The position numbers and the translations under genes are program-made. From contig CAVVIQ010000020.1 in the NCBI GenBank assembly GCA_963748385.1, positions 186,001 to 250,000 on the forward strand: a stretch of DNA of 64,000 nucleotides, read 5' to 3'. Under the pieces are notes generated by a model. The model searched no databases, was not told the DNA's origin, and saw nothing but the letters and a program-made list of their open reading frames with translations. Origin of the DNA: Rhodoblastus sp963748385. GTDB taxonomy: Bacteria > Pseudomonadota > Alphaproteobacteria > Rhizobiales > Beijerinckiaceae. Positions 51,827 through 60,599 of this stretch are shown here, piece after piece. Numbering within the stretch: the first letter of the stretch is position 1; each line of letters begins with the position of its first letter.

Positions 51827-53517
51827 TTCGACAGAGACTCCTTCAGATTGCGGCGCAAAACCTTGCCGACATTGGTTTTCGGCAATTCGTCGCGGAAAAT
51901 GAATTCGCGCGGCATCTTGTAGCCGGTCAGCCGCTCTCGGCAAAAATGGCGTAGGTCATTCTCGGTCAGTCCATCGCCACGCGGAACGACAAAGGCGACG
52001 ACTTCCTCACCCGTCGCGTCGGAAGGGCGGCCGATCACCGCCGCCTCGCGCACCTTGGGATGTTCCGCCAGAACCTCTTCGACCTCGTTCGGATAGACGT
52101 TGAAGCCCGATACGATGATGATGTCCTTGAGCCGATCCACGATCTTGATCTGTCCGTCCGGCAGCATCATTGCGACATCGCCGGTGCGAAAAAAACCGTC
52201 CGCGGTCATCACGGCCTGCGTGGCCACGGGCCGGTCCCAATAGCCGGCCATCACTTGCGGCCCCCTGGCGCAGATTTCGCCAGCTTCCCCCATCGGGACC
52301 GGCTCGCCCGCCGAATTGCGAATGGAAATTTCCGTCGACGGAAAAGGATAGCCGATCGTGCCGGAGAATTCTTCGATGCTAGGCAGGTTCGAGCAAAGCA
52401 CCGGCGACGTCTCGGACAGGCCATAGCCTTCGATGATCGCCTTGCCGGTAATACGGCGCCATTTGCGCGCGACGGAAGCCTGCGTCGCCATGCCGCCCGA
52501 GACGCTGAAAAGCAGATTGCTGAAATCTACTTTCGCAATGTCCGGGTGATCAGCCAAGGCATTGTAAAGCGTGTTAACCCCAGCGAAAATGTTAAATCGG
52601 CATTTGCGCAGGAGCTTTATGAAGGCGGGAATATCGCGCGGGTTGGCGACCAACAGGCAGGAGCCGCCGATCCTCATTTGGAACCAGAAGCAGACCGTCA
52701 GGGCGAAAATGTGATAGAGCGGCAAGGCCGTGACCATCACGGGCGGTGGCTCCCGGCGGGCGAGTTGCGTTCCCCACCACGCTGCGCTCTGCTCGACATT
52801 GGCGACGAGGTTGCGGTGAAGCAACATGGCCCCCTTCGCCGAACCGGTGGTGCCGCCAGTATATTGCAAGACCGCTAGATCGTCTGACGAGACAGGAACC
52901 GCTCGCGGCTTTTTCCCCCGCGCCGCTCGCAGCAGTGAGGAAAAAGTGACGGTCTTGTCCAGGGTGAGTTTCGGTACAGCCCTCTTTACCCAGCGCGAGA
53001 TGAAATTGATCATCACGCCCTTTGCGCCCAGCAAATCGCCCGGCGCGACCAAAACAACGCGGTCGAGCTTCAAGCTATCCGCGACGGCAGCGACCGTCGC
53101 CGCAAAATTTTCCAGGACGAAGAGAAACCGCGGCGCTAAATCGACAATCTGCAACTCCAGCTCCCGCGACGTATAGAGTGGGTTGATATTCACGACCACG
53201 CCGCCGGCCTGAAGGATTCCAAGCAGGATCGCCGGATAGGCCATCACATTGGGCGCCATGATCGCAACCCGGTCGCCTTTGGCGAGGCCGGCCTCCTGGA
53301 GCGAGACAGCGACAAGGTCCGCCGCCACGCCCAACTGCTCGTAACTGAGCTTCGTCCCGAAACTCTCGAGCGCCAAACGCGATCCATAAGCCAGACGGCT
53401 CCGCCGCCACATTTCCACGAGCGTCATACCAGGCTGAGGGGCGATTTCGGAAGGGACGCCCGGCGGATAATGCGCCACCCAAGGCCTTTGCGCTAAAACG
53501 TCCGCCGAAATTTCCAT
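51823..53517 (-). CDS. fadD: Long-chain fatty acid-CoA ligase
   Basis: A 564-residue AMP-forming ligase that activates fatty acids with CoA for beta-oxidation or lipid remodelling. P-loop like motif VLQYTGGTTGSAKGAMLLHRN, the YGLSETSPV motif, the hinge and GEICARGPQVMAGYWDRP, and the C-terminal FVPRGDGLTENDLRH and FRDELPKTNVGKVLRR with its catalytic Lys are present. The downstream methyltransferase starts on its stop codon. Upstream lies a 536-base region without a called gene. Confidence 0.9.
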   Translation of the reverse strand: MEISADVLAQRPWVAHYPPGVPSEIAPQPGMTLVEMWRRSRLAYGSRLALESFGTKLSYEQLGVAADLVAVSLQEAGLAKGDRVAIMAPNVMAYPAILLGILQAGGVVVNINPLYTSRELELQIVDLAPRFLFVLENFAATVAAVADSLKLDRVVLVAPGDLLGAKGVMINFISRWVKRAVPKLTLDKTVTFSSLLRAARGKKPRAVPVSSDDLAVLQYTGGTTGSAKGAMLLHRNLVANVEQSAAWWGTQLARREPPPVMVTALPLYHIFALTVCFWFQMRIGGSCLLVANPRDIPAFIKLLRKCRFNIFAGVNTLYNALADHPDIAKVDFSNLLFSVSGGMATQASVARKWRRITGKAIIEGYGLSETSPVLCSNLPSIEEFSGTIGYPFPSTEISIRNSAGEPVPMGEAGEICARGPQVMAGYWDRPVATQAVMTADGFFRTGDVAMMLPDGQIKIVDRLKDIIIVSGFNVYPNEVEEVLAEHPKVREAAVIGRPSDATGEEVVAFVVPRGDGLTENDLRHFCRERLTGYKMPREFIFRDELPKTNVGKVLRRNLKESLSN

Positions 53518-54053
53518 TTGCTTCCTCCGCTCGCTCCGCGGTTATTAGTTTAAATATGAACTGTATCCCGGCCATCACGCAAGCGAGTTGTTGAGCGCCA
53601 TGCCCCCCGCCACGCCCCGCGAGCAGAATTTCTCCAAATTGGTTGAACGCTCCAAATAAAATACGCGCCGATCAAGGCGCATTCCGCAGGAACTCGCGCG
53701 CGCGCGAAAGGGTTCCCCCTGCTCCTGGACAAGAATGACGCAAGTCATTTGTGCTCTGCGAAATATTCGTCGCCGCTCGCGGCCAGCGTCAACGCCCGCA
53801 AATGTCATGGATTACGCCCGAAGGCGTCCAGCGCGCGGAGTGGGGCGATTTGGCCTCGCGTCAGGCTTAGGTTACACGCCATCTTTGTCCAAATGTATCG
53901 AGCGACCCTCGGCGTCACCGCCGCGTTTGAAACGTGGTGGAAATGGAAGCTTCGCGTAACTTATCGGCAACTTATGTCGCCGATAATGACCGAAGGGCGA
54001 CATCCTCCTCGCCGATGAAGACAAGGCCCGGGATGCCGATCGGGGAACGATCG
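53518..54053. other. 536-base region between fadD and the TadE-like gene
   Basis: No frame here looks like a protein. It must carry the promoters of fadD (minus) and of the pseudopilin-like genes (plus). An 8-bp perfect inverted repeat TTATCGGC / GCCGATAA (53961-53968 and 53979-53986) with a 10-base spacer lies about 68 bases before the TadE-like ATG and may be an operator or leader hairpin. Nothing else is recognised. Confidence 0.5.
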
Positions 54054-54662
54054 ATGGAGCAAAGACGAACGCAGAGTCTGCCTGCGCCGACGGAGAAACG
54101 CGGACTAATCGCGCGTTTCGTTCGCGGTCGTGGCGGCGGTGTGACGACTGAATTCGCCATTGTCGCCGTACCATTCCTTGGTCTCCTCGCCGCGATCTTC
54201 GAGACCGCATTCGTCTTCTTGGTGCAGGAGGTTTTTGATAACACCGTCAACAACGTTGCGCGTCAAGTTCTGGTGAATAGTTTTACAGGAAATACAACGC
54301 AAACGGCCTCCTCTTTCCTCCAAAATACGTTTTGTCCCGCCCTGCCCTCTATCATCCAATGCAGCAAGGTCACGCTCAACATCCAGGCTTCCGCGACCTG
54401 GCCCGCCGCCGCGCCAGGTACAAACTGGTACAATAACCCGCCCGCCAACGTGAATTTGGGTCAGCCGGGCGATATCGTCGTGTTCCAAGCCTTTTATCCG
54501 ATGCCGATCTACTTCTCGGTTCTGGTCGCCAATGGGACCAATCTGGGTTCGATTAGCAACTTTTACAATCACACGTCCAACTCGGTCTATGTCGATCCCA
54601 ATAACGCCGCACTTTTCGTCCACGCGATCTTTTCGACGGTCGCTTTCAGGAACGAGCCATGA
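54054..54662 (+). CDS. TadE-like pseudopilin
   Basis: A 202-residue protein of the TadE/TadG family of minor pseudopilins from tight-adherence (Flp) pilus systems. The prepilin-like N-terminal helix is visible: GGGVTTEFAIVAVPFLGLLAAIFETAFVFL, with a Glu at the expected position after the basic leader (RFVRGRG). The rest is a secreted domain rich in Asn, Ser and Thr. Its stop overlaps the start of the next pseudopilin-like gene (ATGA). No other tad/cpa genes are in the window. The ATG at 54054 has GGGGAA upstream; earlier in-frame starts exist. Confidence 0.72.
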   Translation: MEQRRTQSLPAPTEKRGLIARFVRGRGGGVTTEFAIVAVPFLGLLAAIFETAFVFLVQEVFDNTVNNVARQVLVNSFTGNTTQTASSFLQNTFCPALPSIIQCSKVTLNIQASATWPAAAPGTNWYNNPPANVNLGQPGDIVVFQAFYPMPIYFSVLVANGTNLGSISNFYNHTSNSVYVDPNNAALFVHAIFSTVAFRNEP

Positions 54663-55609
54663 CCGGCCCCGCGCGCACATTCGTGGCGAAATTTTCGGCG
54701 GGCCTGGCCGCGGCGAGGGCAGGGCTATCGAGGCAAGCGAAGAGGTTTCGAAGCGGCGAAGCAGGCGTCGCGGCTGTGGAATTCGCCCTCATCCTGGCGT
54801 TGATGCTGACCATTTATTTCGGCGTGGTGGTGCTGGCCCAAGGGCTCGAGGCCGGCCGCAAGGTCCAGCTCCTGTCGCATACGCTGGCCGATCTGACCAC
54901 CCAGACCTTGCCCCAAACCGACACGACGGGAAGCTGCACACCGGTCGCGAGTGGCGGAACCGCGGTCGATGGCGTCGACATGGGGAGCGTCCCCTGTCTG
55001 ACCGACACGGATCTCACCTCGATTTTCAATGCTTCGACCTCTGTCCTTTATCCTTTCTCCAATATCGCCGGCATGACGATCTCCGAGGTCGTCTTCGATA
55101 ATGTCAGTTCGACCAACTCAGCCTGCTGCCGCGCCCGCGTGGTATGGAGCGTCGGCTTCGGAACCCATCCGACCTTGCGCGCCTGCGGGCTCCTGACTCA
55201 ATCGAACAATGGTGTGGATGGTCCGACTTTTATGCCCGTGGCCTATTACCCGGGAGGGCAAGGCGACGCCGTGACCAGCGGCCAACCTTACGCGGCTTCG
55301 AACAACAAGACCGACTATTTCGTGATCGTCGCGGACGTGACCTATCAATATGCGCCGAGTTTCGGCTTTCAGGCTTATCAGTGGGGCCAACCCGCCAATG
55401 GCGGCTCCGGCTATACGATTACGCAAACGACCTATATGAACTCGCGTTTCAAGGATTCAGTCACCCAGATTTCGATTCCAGCGCCTTCAAATCCGACCGC
55501 CGCGAATCCCCGCTACGATCAGCTCATCTATTGGCAACCCAGCGGCGCGATCACCGACTACAACGCCTGCCAAGCGGGAAATGGCGCGCAACAATATAAC
55601 CTTCCCTAA
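54659..55609 (+). CDS. TadE/TadG-like pseudopilin, larger partner
   Basis: A 316-residue TadE/G-type protein. A basic leader (RQAKRFRSGEAG) precedes the hydrophobic helix VAAVEFALILALMLTIYFGVVVLAQG, with the conserved Glu. The long extracytoplasmic part has many aromatic and small residues, four to six Cys (SCTPV, PCLTD, ACCRAR, ACGLL) and repetitive TTY/NSRF stretches, probably disulfide-stabilised beta structure. No von Willebrand factor A domain like that of full TadG is visible. Overlaps the first pseudopilin gene by four bases. Confidence 0.7.
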   Translation: MTGPARTFVAKFSAGLAAARAGLSRQAKRFRSGEAGVAAVEFALILALMLTIYFGVVVLAQGLEAGRKVQLLSHTLADLTTQTLPQTDTTGSCTPVASGGTAVDGVDMGSVPCLTDTDLTSIFNASTSVLYPFSNIAGMTISEVVFDNVSSTNSACCRARVVWSVGFGTHPTLRACGLLTQSNNGVDGPTFMPVAYYPGGQGDAVTSGQPYAASNNKTDYFVIVADVTYQYAPSFGFQAYQWGQPANGGSGYTITQTTYMNSRFKDSVTQISIPAPSNPTAANPRYDQLIYWQPSGAITDYNACQAGNGAQQYNLP

Positions 55610-55763
55610 TTCGCCTGCCGATGTTGTCCGACCGTCCCGCGGTCGATCGAATCGAGCCGCGGCAGGTTTGCTTAACTGGGTCAGGCCCGCCCAGTGGAAT
55701 TTCTTTCCAACTTTTCACCGTCTCGCGGCAGTGCGACATGACCAGCGAAACCAACGGCGACGC

Positions 55764-56417
55764 TTAAGTTTTGTGAGGTTTACGGCCCGCAAGCGCTTCG
55801 GCCGTAAGTTCGCGGACAAGCGGCGCGATTTCCCGCTCGAACCATGGCCTTCGTTTAAGCCAGCCATTGTTGCGCCACGAGGGATGCGGCAGCGCAAGCA
55901 AGCGCGGTCGCAAATGAATTTGGGCGGCGCAAATGCGGATGACTTCCTCGAGCGAGGCGCCCGCCGGCAAGGCGCGTCCGAGACGCGCGCTGTGATAGTC
56001 CTGCGCCGCGCGGCCGACCGCGAATATGGTCTCGATCCGCGAAGCTAGGCGGAAAAGCTCGTCGTGCCAGCTCGTCCGGCATTCGCTACGCGGCGGCAAA
56101 TCGGCGCCCTTGGCGTCGCGCCCGGCGTAGCAGAAGCCCATGGCTGCGACCGCGACCCGCGCGGGATCGTAAAATTCTTCACGGGTGACGCCCATCCAGC
56201 TGCGCAGCCGCTCGCCGGAGGGATCGTTGAAAGGAATCCCGGTCGCGTGGACGCGGGTTCCCGGCGCTTGGCCGGCGATCAGCAGACGAGCGCTGGCCGA
56301 AATTTGCAGCACGGGGCGCGGCTCGTGCGGCAAAGGCCTCCCAAATGGTTGTTCGACGCAAATCCGGCAGGCCCGGATACGCGCAACCAGAGCACCGAGG
56401 TCTTGGACCGCGGCCAA
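55764..56417 (-). CDS. Uracil-DNA glycosylase superfamily protein
   Basis: A 217-residue protein of the UDG superfamily (PF03167). The active-site loop is GQAPGTRVHATGIPFNDPSGERL and the DNA-intercalation region LALPHPSWRNNGWLK; GRAAQDYH lies between. Only one CxxC is visible (RACRICVEQ), so the 4Fe-4S cluster of family 4/5 enzymes is doubtful. Removal of uracil or related damaged bases is expected. The start is TTG at 56417, two bases after the GST stop, indicating a shared transcript. Confidence 0.8.
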   Translation of the reverse strand: MAAVQDLGALVARIRACRICVEQPFGRPLPHEPRPVLQISASARLLIAGQAPGTRVHATGIPFNDPSGERLRSWMGVTREEFYDPARVAVAAMGFCYAGRDAKGADLPPRSECRTSWHDELFRLASRIETIFAVGRAAQDYHSARLGRALPAGASLEEVIRICAAQIHLRPRLLALPHPSWRNNGWLKRRPWFEREIAPLVRELTAEALAGRKPHKT

Positions 56418-56419
56418 GG

Positions 56420-57031
56420 TCAGGCGGAAGCGCTGGGTCGCGCGGAGACTTCAGCGCGCCAGCGCGCGAAATGCGCGAGATTGTCGGGGAAGGCGATCCG
56501 CGCGCGCTGAGCGAAGTCCGCTGCGACCATTGCAGTAATGTCCGCGATCGAAAAGGCGTCGCCGGCCAGAAAAGGCCGTTTCTCTAACTCGGAATCCAGA
56601 AAACGCACGAAATGAATGGCGCGAGCGCGATTTGGCTCGACCATCTCGGGAATTTGCGGCTTTTCCATTTCCTTCATCGCCGGGTGGCTATGCCGAAAAG
56701 CCAATGCGATCGGAAGGAAAAACTCCCATTCGGCCCGGCGCTGCCACATTTCCACCCGCGCCTTTTCGATGCTGTCGCGCCCAAAGAGCGGAGGATCGGG
56801 CTGAAGCTCCTCGAAATAGCGGCAGATCGCGACGGATTCACTCAAAATCTCGCCAGAATCAAGCTTGAGAATTGGAATGCGCTGGAGCGGATTCAGAGCG
56901 GTGAAAGCCGGATCCTTTTGCTCCAATTTGGCCAGATCCACCATCTCTGTCGGCACGGAAATCCCCTTTTCCGCAAGAAAGACTCTGACGCGGCGGGGAT
57001 TGGGCGCGAGTGGGGAATCATAAAGCTTCAT
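56420..57031 (-). CDS. Glutathione S-transferase family protein
   Basis: A 203-residue cytosolic GST-fold protein. Thioredoxin-like N-domain: MKLYDSPLAPNPRRVRVFLAEKGI, NPLQRIPILKLDSGEILSESVAI with the cis-Pro and the glutathione-binding Glu-Ser; helical C-domain from about residue 90 with the FSIADITAMVAADF N-capping box. The substrate is unknown. Transcribed with the uracil-DNA glycosylase-like gene just downstream. Confidence 0.9.
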   Translation of the reverse strand: MKLYDSPLAPNPRRVRVFLAEKGISVPTEMVDLAKLEQKDPAFTALNPLQRIPILKLDSGEILSESVAICRYFEELQPDPPLFGRDSIEKARVEMWQRRAEWEFFLPIALAFRHSHPAMKEMEKPQIPEMVEPNRARAIHFVRFLDSELEKRPFLAGDAFSIADITAMVAADFAQRARIAFPDNLAHFARWRAEVSARPSASA

Positions 57032-57182
57032 TCTTCGAGCCTCGCGCCCCCTGCAGACGGCCGAACTGTTCCAAGCATAAACTTTTTTAACGACCGCGTC
57101 AGCCGCCCATTAAGCTTTTTCGGTCAAGTTGAAGCGTTTCTCGCAAATGTTGGTGTGTCAGTAAGCGTCAAGTTCGAGGGTT

Positions 57183-58706
57183 ATGGCCGAAGTCACCGCA
57201 GAGATGATCGCCCGCGGGCGGTTCACCGGGAAAAGCGCGCGCGAGCGTCGCCGCATGGCGACCCGCATGCGTGAGGTCCGGGAGCGGCTGACCTCCTCCG
57301 GCGCCGGAAACGTGCGCTTCGATATCGAACTATTGCGCCTCTTCGCGCGCGGCAGGCGCGCCGCGGCCCTGCCGCAAGTGCTGCTGTGCCTGACCGTCGC
57401 GGCAATGACCGCCCGTTGGCTGCCGGCGGCGCTGGTCGGCGCCTGGCTGGCCCTGGCGCTCACCTCCCTGGGCCTCGGTTGGGTTTTAGCCCTGCGCTTC
57501 CTCCAACTCGACAAGGCCGAGCAGAAGCCGCGACCATGGAAGCCGCGTTTTGTCTTCGCCGCGACGGCCGACGGTTTCGCATGGGCGTCATTCGCCTTGC
57601 TGATGAGCGGTGTCGCCAGCCCTTGGGCGATCGCTTTTGTCATGGTCGTCCTTATGCTCGCCGGAGCGATCCACACCGTGGTGGAGGCTTTCGTTCCCGA
57701 AGCGGTCTACGCGGCGCTCGCGCCCATCGCCCTGGCGATCATGCTCTATATGCGCCCGACCGGTTTCGACGATCCCAACGCTTTGCTGGCCCTGTTCGGC
57801 TGCGTGACCTTGCTCTATTTCACAGTCCTTGCCCACCGCATTCATGCCGGGCAGGTCGGAACCCTCGGGATCCAGGCCGAGAAGGATTCTTTGATCGCTG
57901 AACTGGAGCAGGCGAAGGCCAATTCGGACGAGGCCCGGCGCCGCGCCGAAGAGGCCAGCCTCGCCAAATCACGCTTTCTCGCCACGATGTCCCACGAGCT
58001 GCGCACCCCGCTCAACGCGATTTTGGGCTTTTCGGAAGTCATGAAGAGTGAATTGTTCGGACGCCATTCGGTCGACGCCTATCGCGACTATTCCAACGAC
58101 ATCCACGCCAGCGGCCAACATCTTCTGATGCTTATCAATGAAATCCTCGATCTCTCGCGCGTCGAGGCCGGGCGTTACGAGCTGAAGGAGGAGGCCGTCT
58201 CGCTCGCCGCCGTGATCGAGGACTGCCGCCATCTGCTGACCCTGCGCGCGAAGAAACGCGGCGTGCTCTTGAGCGAGATCACGGAGCCCGACATGCCGCG
58301 GATTTGGGCCGATGAGCGGGCGGTGCGTCAGATCGCCCTCAACCTCCTGACCAACGCCATAAAATTCACGCCGCAAGGCGGCCAGGTCACGATCAAGGCG
58401 GGCTGGACCATGGCCGGAGGTCAGTATTTTTCCGTGCGCGACACCGGTCCGGGCATTGCCGAAGAGGAAATCCCGGTCATCATGTCGTCCTTCGGACGCG
58501 GGTCAATAGCGCAAAAGAACGCTGATGAAGGCACCGGGCTCGGCCTGCCCATCGTCAAGGGCCTTGTTGAACTCCATGGCGGAACCTTCACTTTACGTTC
58601 GAAATTGCGCGAGGGCACCGAAGTGATCGTGATTTTCCCTCCGGAGCGGGTCATGGCTGTTCTGCCCCAACTCGAGCCCGGAGCCCACCAGCGCGGGGCC
58701 GCGTGA
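57183..58706 (+). CDS. Membrane sensor histidine kinase, DivJ/PleC/PdhS-like
   Basis: A 507-residue histidine kinase. N-terminus basic (about 1-57), then about six membrane helices (60-215), a short coiled coil (LIAELEQAKANSDEARRRAEEASLAK), DHp domain with His271 in MSHELRTPLNAILGFSEVMKSELFG, and an HATPase domain (NLLTNAIKFTPQGGQVTI, DTGPGIAEEEIP, GTGLGLPIVKGL). The LNAILGFSEVM..ELFG pattern and the LINEILDLSRVEAG segment are typical of alphaproteobacterial DivK/PleD kinases that time the cell cycle. No response regulator is adjacent. Membrane part is unlike DivJ in detail, so partners are inferred. Confidence 0.82.
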   Translation: MAEVTAEMIARGRFTGKSARERRRMATRMREVRERLTSSGAGNVRFDIELLRLFARGRRAAALPQVLLCLTVAAMTARWLPAALVGAWLALALTSLGLGWVLALRFLQLDKAEQKPRPWKPRFVFAATADGFAWASFALLMSGVASPWAIAFVMVVLMLAGAIHTVVEAFVPEAVYAALAPIALAIMLYMRPTGFDDPNALLALFGCVTLLYFTVLAHRIHAGQVGTLGIQAEKDSLIAELEQAKANSDEARRRAEEASLAKSRFLATMSHELRTPLNAILGFSEVMKSELFGRHSVDAYRDYSNDIHASGQHLLMLINEILDLSRVEAGRYELKEEAVSLAAVIEDCRHLLTLRAKKRGVLLSEITEPDMPRIWADERAVRQIALNLLTNAIKFTPQGGQVTIKAGWTMAGGQYFSVRDTGPGIAEEEIPVIMSSFGRGSIAQKNADEGTGLGLPIVKGLVELHGGTFTLRSKLREGTEVIVIFPPERVMAVLPQLEPGAHQRGAA

Positions 58707-58788
58707 TCGAAACGGTCGCTTTTGACCCGGATCAATGAGAAGAGAACCGCGCTCGGCTTATGTCTCGGCGAAAATAGTCGAGGCGCCC

Positions 58789-59433
58789 ATGATCGATTAC
58801 GAAGCCTTCCGGGCCGCGCCGCTCGCGCGCGAGCCATATCCTCATTTCGCGATTCCGGATTTCCTCCCGAAGGATGAAGTTGCGAAGGCCATCGCCGATT
58901 TCCCGAAAATCGACATGGGAGGCCTGTTCCTGCCGGAGTTCGCCCCCTACGGCCCGGCCTTCGACAAGCTGCTCAAGGAGCTCGAAGGCCCGGACGTGCG
59001 CAGGATCGTGGAAGAAAAGTTCGACATCGACCTTGCTGGCCGCCCCACCATGGTGACCCTGCGCAGCAATTGCCAAGCGAAAGACGGCCGCATCCACGCC
59101 GACGCCAAATTCAAGCTGGCGACCCTGCTGCTCTATCTCAACGAGGATTGGGTCGACCAGGGCGGCAAGCTGCGCGTTCTGCGCTCTGGCTCAGACATCG
59201 AGGACTACGCCGGCGAGGTCGCGCCACTTGGCGGGCTCGCCTTCGTTTTCAAGGTGCAGGCCAATTCCTGGCACGGCCACAAGCCCTTCGTCGGCCCACG
59301 CCGCTATGTCATGCTGAATTATTGCACTGACCAGCAATCGCGCGACCAGGAGGTCGCCCGTCACCGCATGTCCAACCGGGTGAAAAGATTCAAGCGCCTG
59401 TTCGGCGTTGGCCGAATTCCCCAGGCGGCGTGA
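58789..59433 (+). CDS. 2OG-Fe(II) oxygenase family protein
   Basis: A 214-residue double-stranded beta-helix oxygenase. The HxD iron pair is in GRIHADAKFKLATLLLYLNE, the second His in SWHGHKPFVGPRRYVMLNY, and the Arg (GPRR) binds 2-oxoglutarate. The N-terminal PLAREPYPHFAIPDFLP region is usual for the family. Substrate unknown. The ATG at 58789 has GAGG upstream; an in-frame ATG at 58735 overlaps the terminal region after the kinase. It follows the kinase gene by 82 bases in the same direction. Confidence 0.82.
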   Translation: MIDYEAFRAAPLAREPYPHFAIPDFLPKDEVAKAIADFPKIDMGGLFLPEFAPYGPAFDKLLKELEGPDVRRIVEEKFDIDLAGRPTMVTLRSNCQAKDGRIHADAKFKLATLLLYLNEDWVDQGGKLRVLRSGSDIEDYAGEVAPLGGLAFVFKVQANSWHGHKPFVGPRRYVMLNYCTDQQSRDQEVARHRMSNRVKRFKRLFGVGRIPQAA

Positions 59434-59493
59434 GGGAACGCTCCCCTTCTTGTCGCCCGCGCCGGTGGACCGCGAAGGACGCCGCGCGTTTTC

Positions 59494-60474
59494 TTATCCG
59501 CGCGCGGAGGGTGTTAAAGCCATGCGCTCGCGCAATTCGCGCGGCAGCGGGAAGGACACGTCTTCGGTCGCCGTAGTGACTGTTTCAAGATTCAACTCGA
59601 ATTGCTCGGCCAAAGCGCTGAGGATTTCCTCGACCAGCACCTCTGGCGCAGAGGCGCCGGCGGTGACCCCGACAGAGGCGGCTCCCTCGAGCAGCGACCA
59701 GTCTATGTCGCTTGCCCGAGGAACGAGCTGGGCGCGGCGGCAACCGCTGCGCTCGGCCACCTCCCTCAGGCGCTGGGAGTTCGATGAATTGGGCGAGCCG
59801 ACGACAATGAATGCGTCCACCTTGGCGCCGATTTCCTTCACCGCCCGTTGGCGGTTGGTGGTCGCATAGCAGATGTCCTGCCGGTGCGGCTCGACGATTT
59901 GCGGATATTTCTCGCGCAGGGCGCCCACGACTTCCGCCATGTCGTCCACCGACAACGTGGTCTGGGTGACATAGGCCAGAGGCTCGTCCAGCGCGAAGGG
60001 TAGAGCGGCGACATCCGCCGGTTTTTCGACCAGCGCGACCGCGCCCTCGGGCAGCTGACCCATGGTGCCAACCACTTCGATATGGCCGCGGTGGCCAACC
60101 AGAACGATTTTCCGACCGCGGCGGAAATGGAGTTCTGCTTCGCGATGGACCTTGGTCACCAACGGACAGGTGGCGTCGATCGCCAGAAGTTTGCGGCGTT
60201 TGGCTTCCTCGGGAACCGATTTCGGTACGCCATGGGCGGAAAAGACCACCGGCGCGCCAGCGTCCGGAACCTCTTTCAGCTCCTCAACGAAGATCGCTCC
60301 CTTGCGCTTGAGCTCGTCGACGACATAGCGATTATGGACGATTTCGTGGCGCACATAGACCGGGGCGCCAAATTTCCTTAGGGCTTGCTCGACGACGTCG
60401 ATGGCGCGCACGACCCCGGCGCAGAACCCGCGCGGCGCGCAGAGATAGACATGGAGTTCAGGCTTCGTGCTCAT
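59494..60474 (-). CDS. ispH: 4-hydroxy-3-methylbut-2-enyl diphosphate reductase
   Basis: A 326-residue [4Fe-4S] enzyme, the last step of the MEP pathway, making IPP and DMAPP. Cluster Cys residues are seen in LCAPRGFCAGVVRAID, DATCPLVTKVHREAE and ICYATTNRQRAV; the HEIVHNRYVV and VVGSPNSSNSQRLREVAE substrate loops are present. It lies 125 bases downstream of ispG, the preceding enzyme, in the same direction. Confidence 0.96.
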   Translation of the reverse strand: MSTKPELHVYLCAPRGFCAGVVRAIDVVEQALRKFGAPVYVRHEIVHNRYVVDELKRKGAIFVEELKEVPDAGAPVVFSAHGVPKSVPEEAKRRKLLAIDATCPLVTKVHREAELHFRRGRKIVLVGHRGHIEVVGTMGQLPEGAVALVEKPADVAALPFALDEPLAYVTQTTLSVDDMAEVVGALREKYPQIVEPHRQDICYATTNRQRAVKEIGAKVDAFIVVGSPNSSNSQRLREVAERSGCRRAQLVPRASDIDWSLLEGAASVGVTAGASAPEVLVEEILSALAEQFELNLETVTTATEDVSFPLPRELRERMALTPSARG

Positions 60475-60599
60475 GCTGGGCTACTCGGATGGTCGCGCTC
60501 CTGTTGTGGGCGCCCCTCGGTGCGCCGTCAAGAGCATCGCAGGCTCGAAAGCTCGGATAGCCTTAGCTCGTTTCGTTGAACAACCTGCCGCTATTGGCG

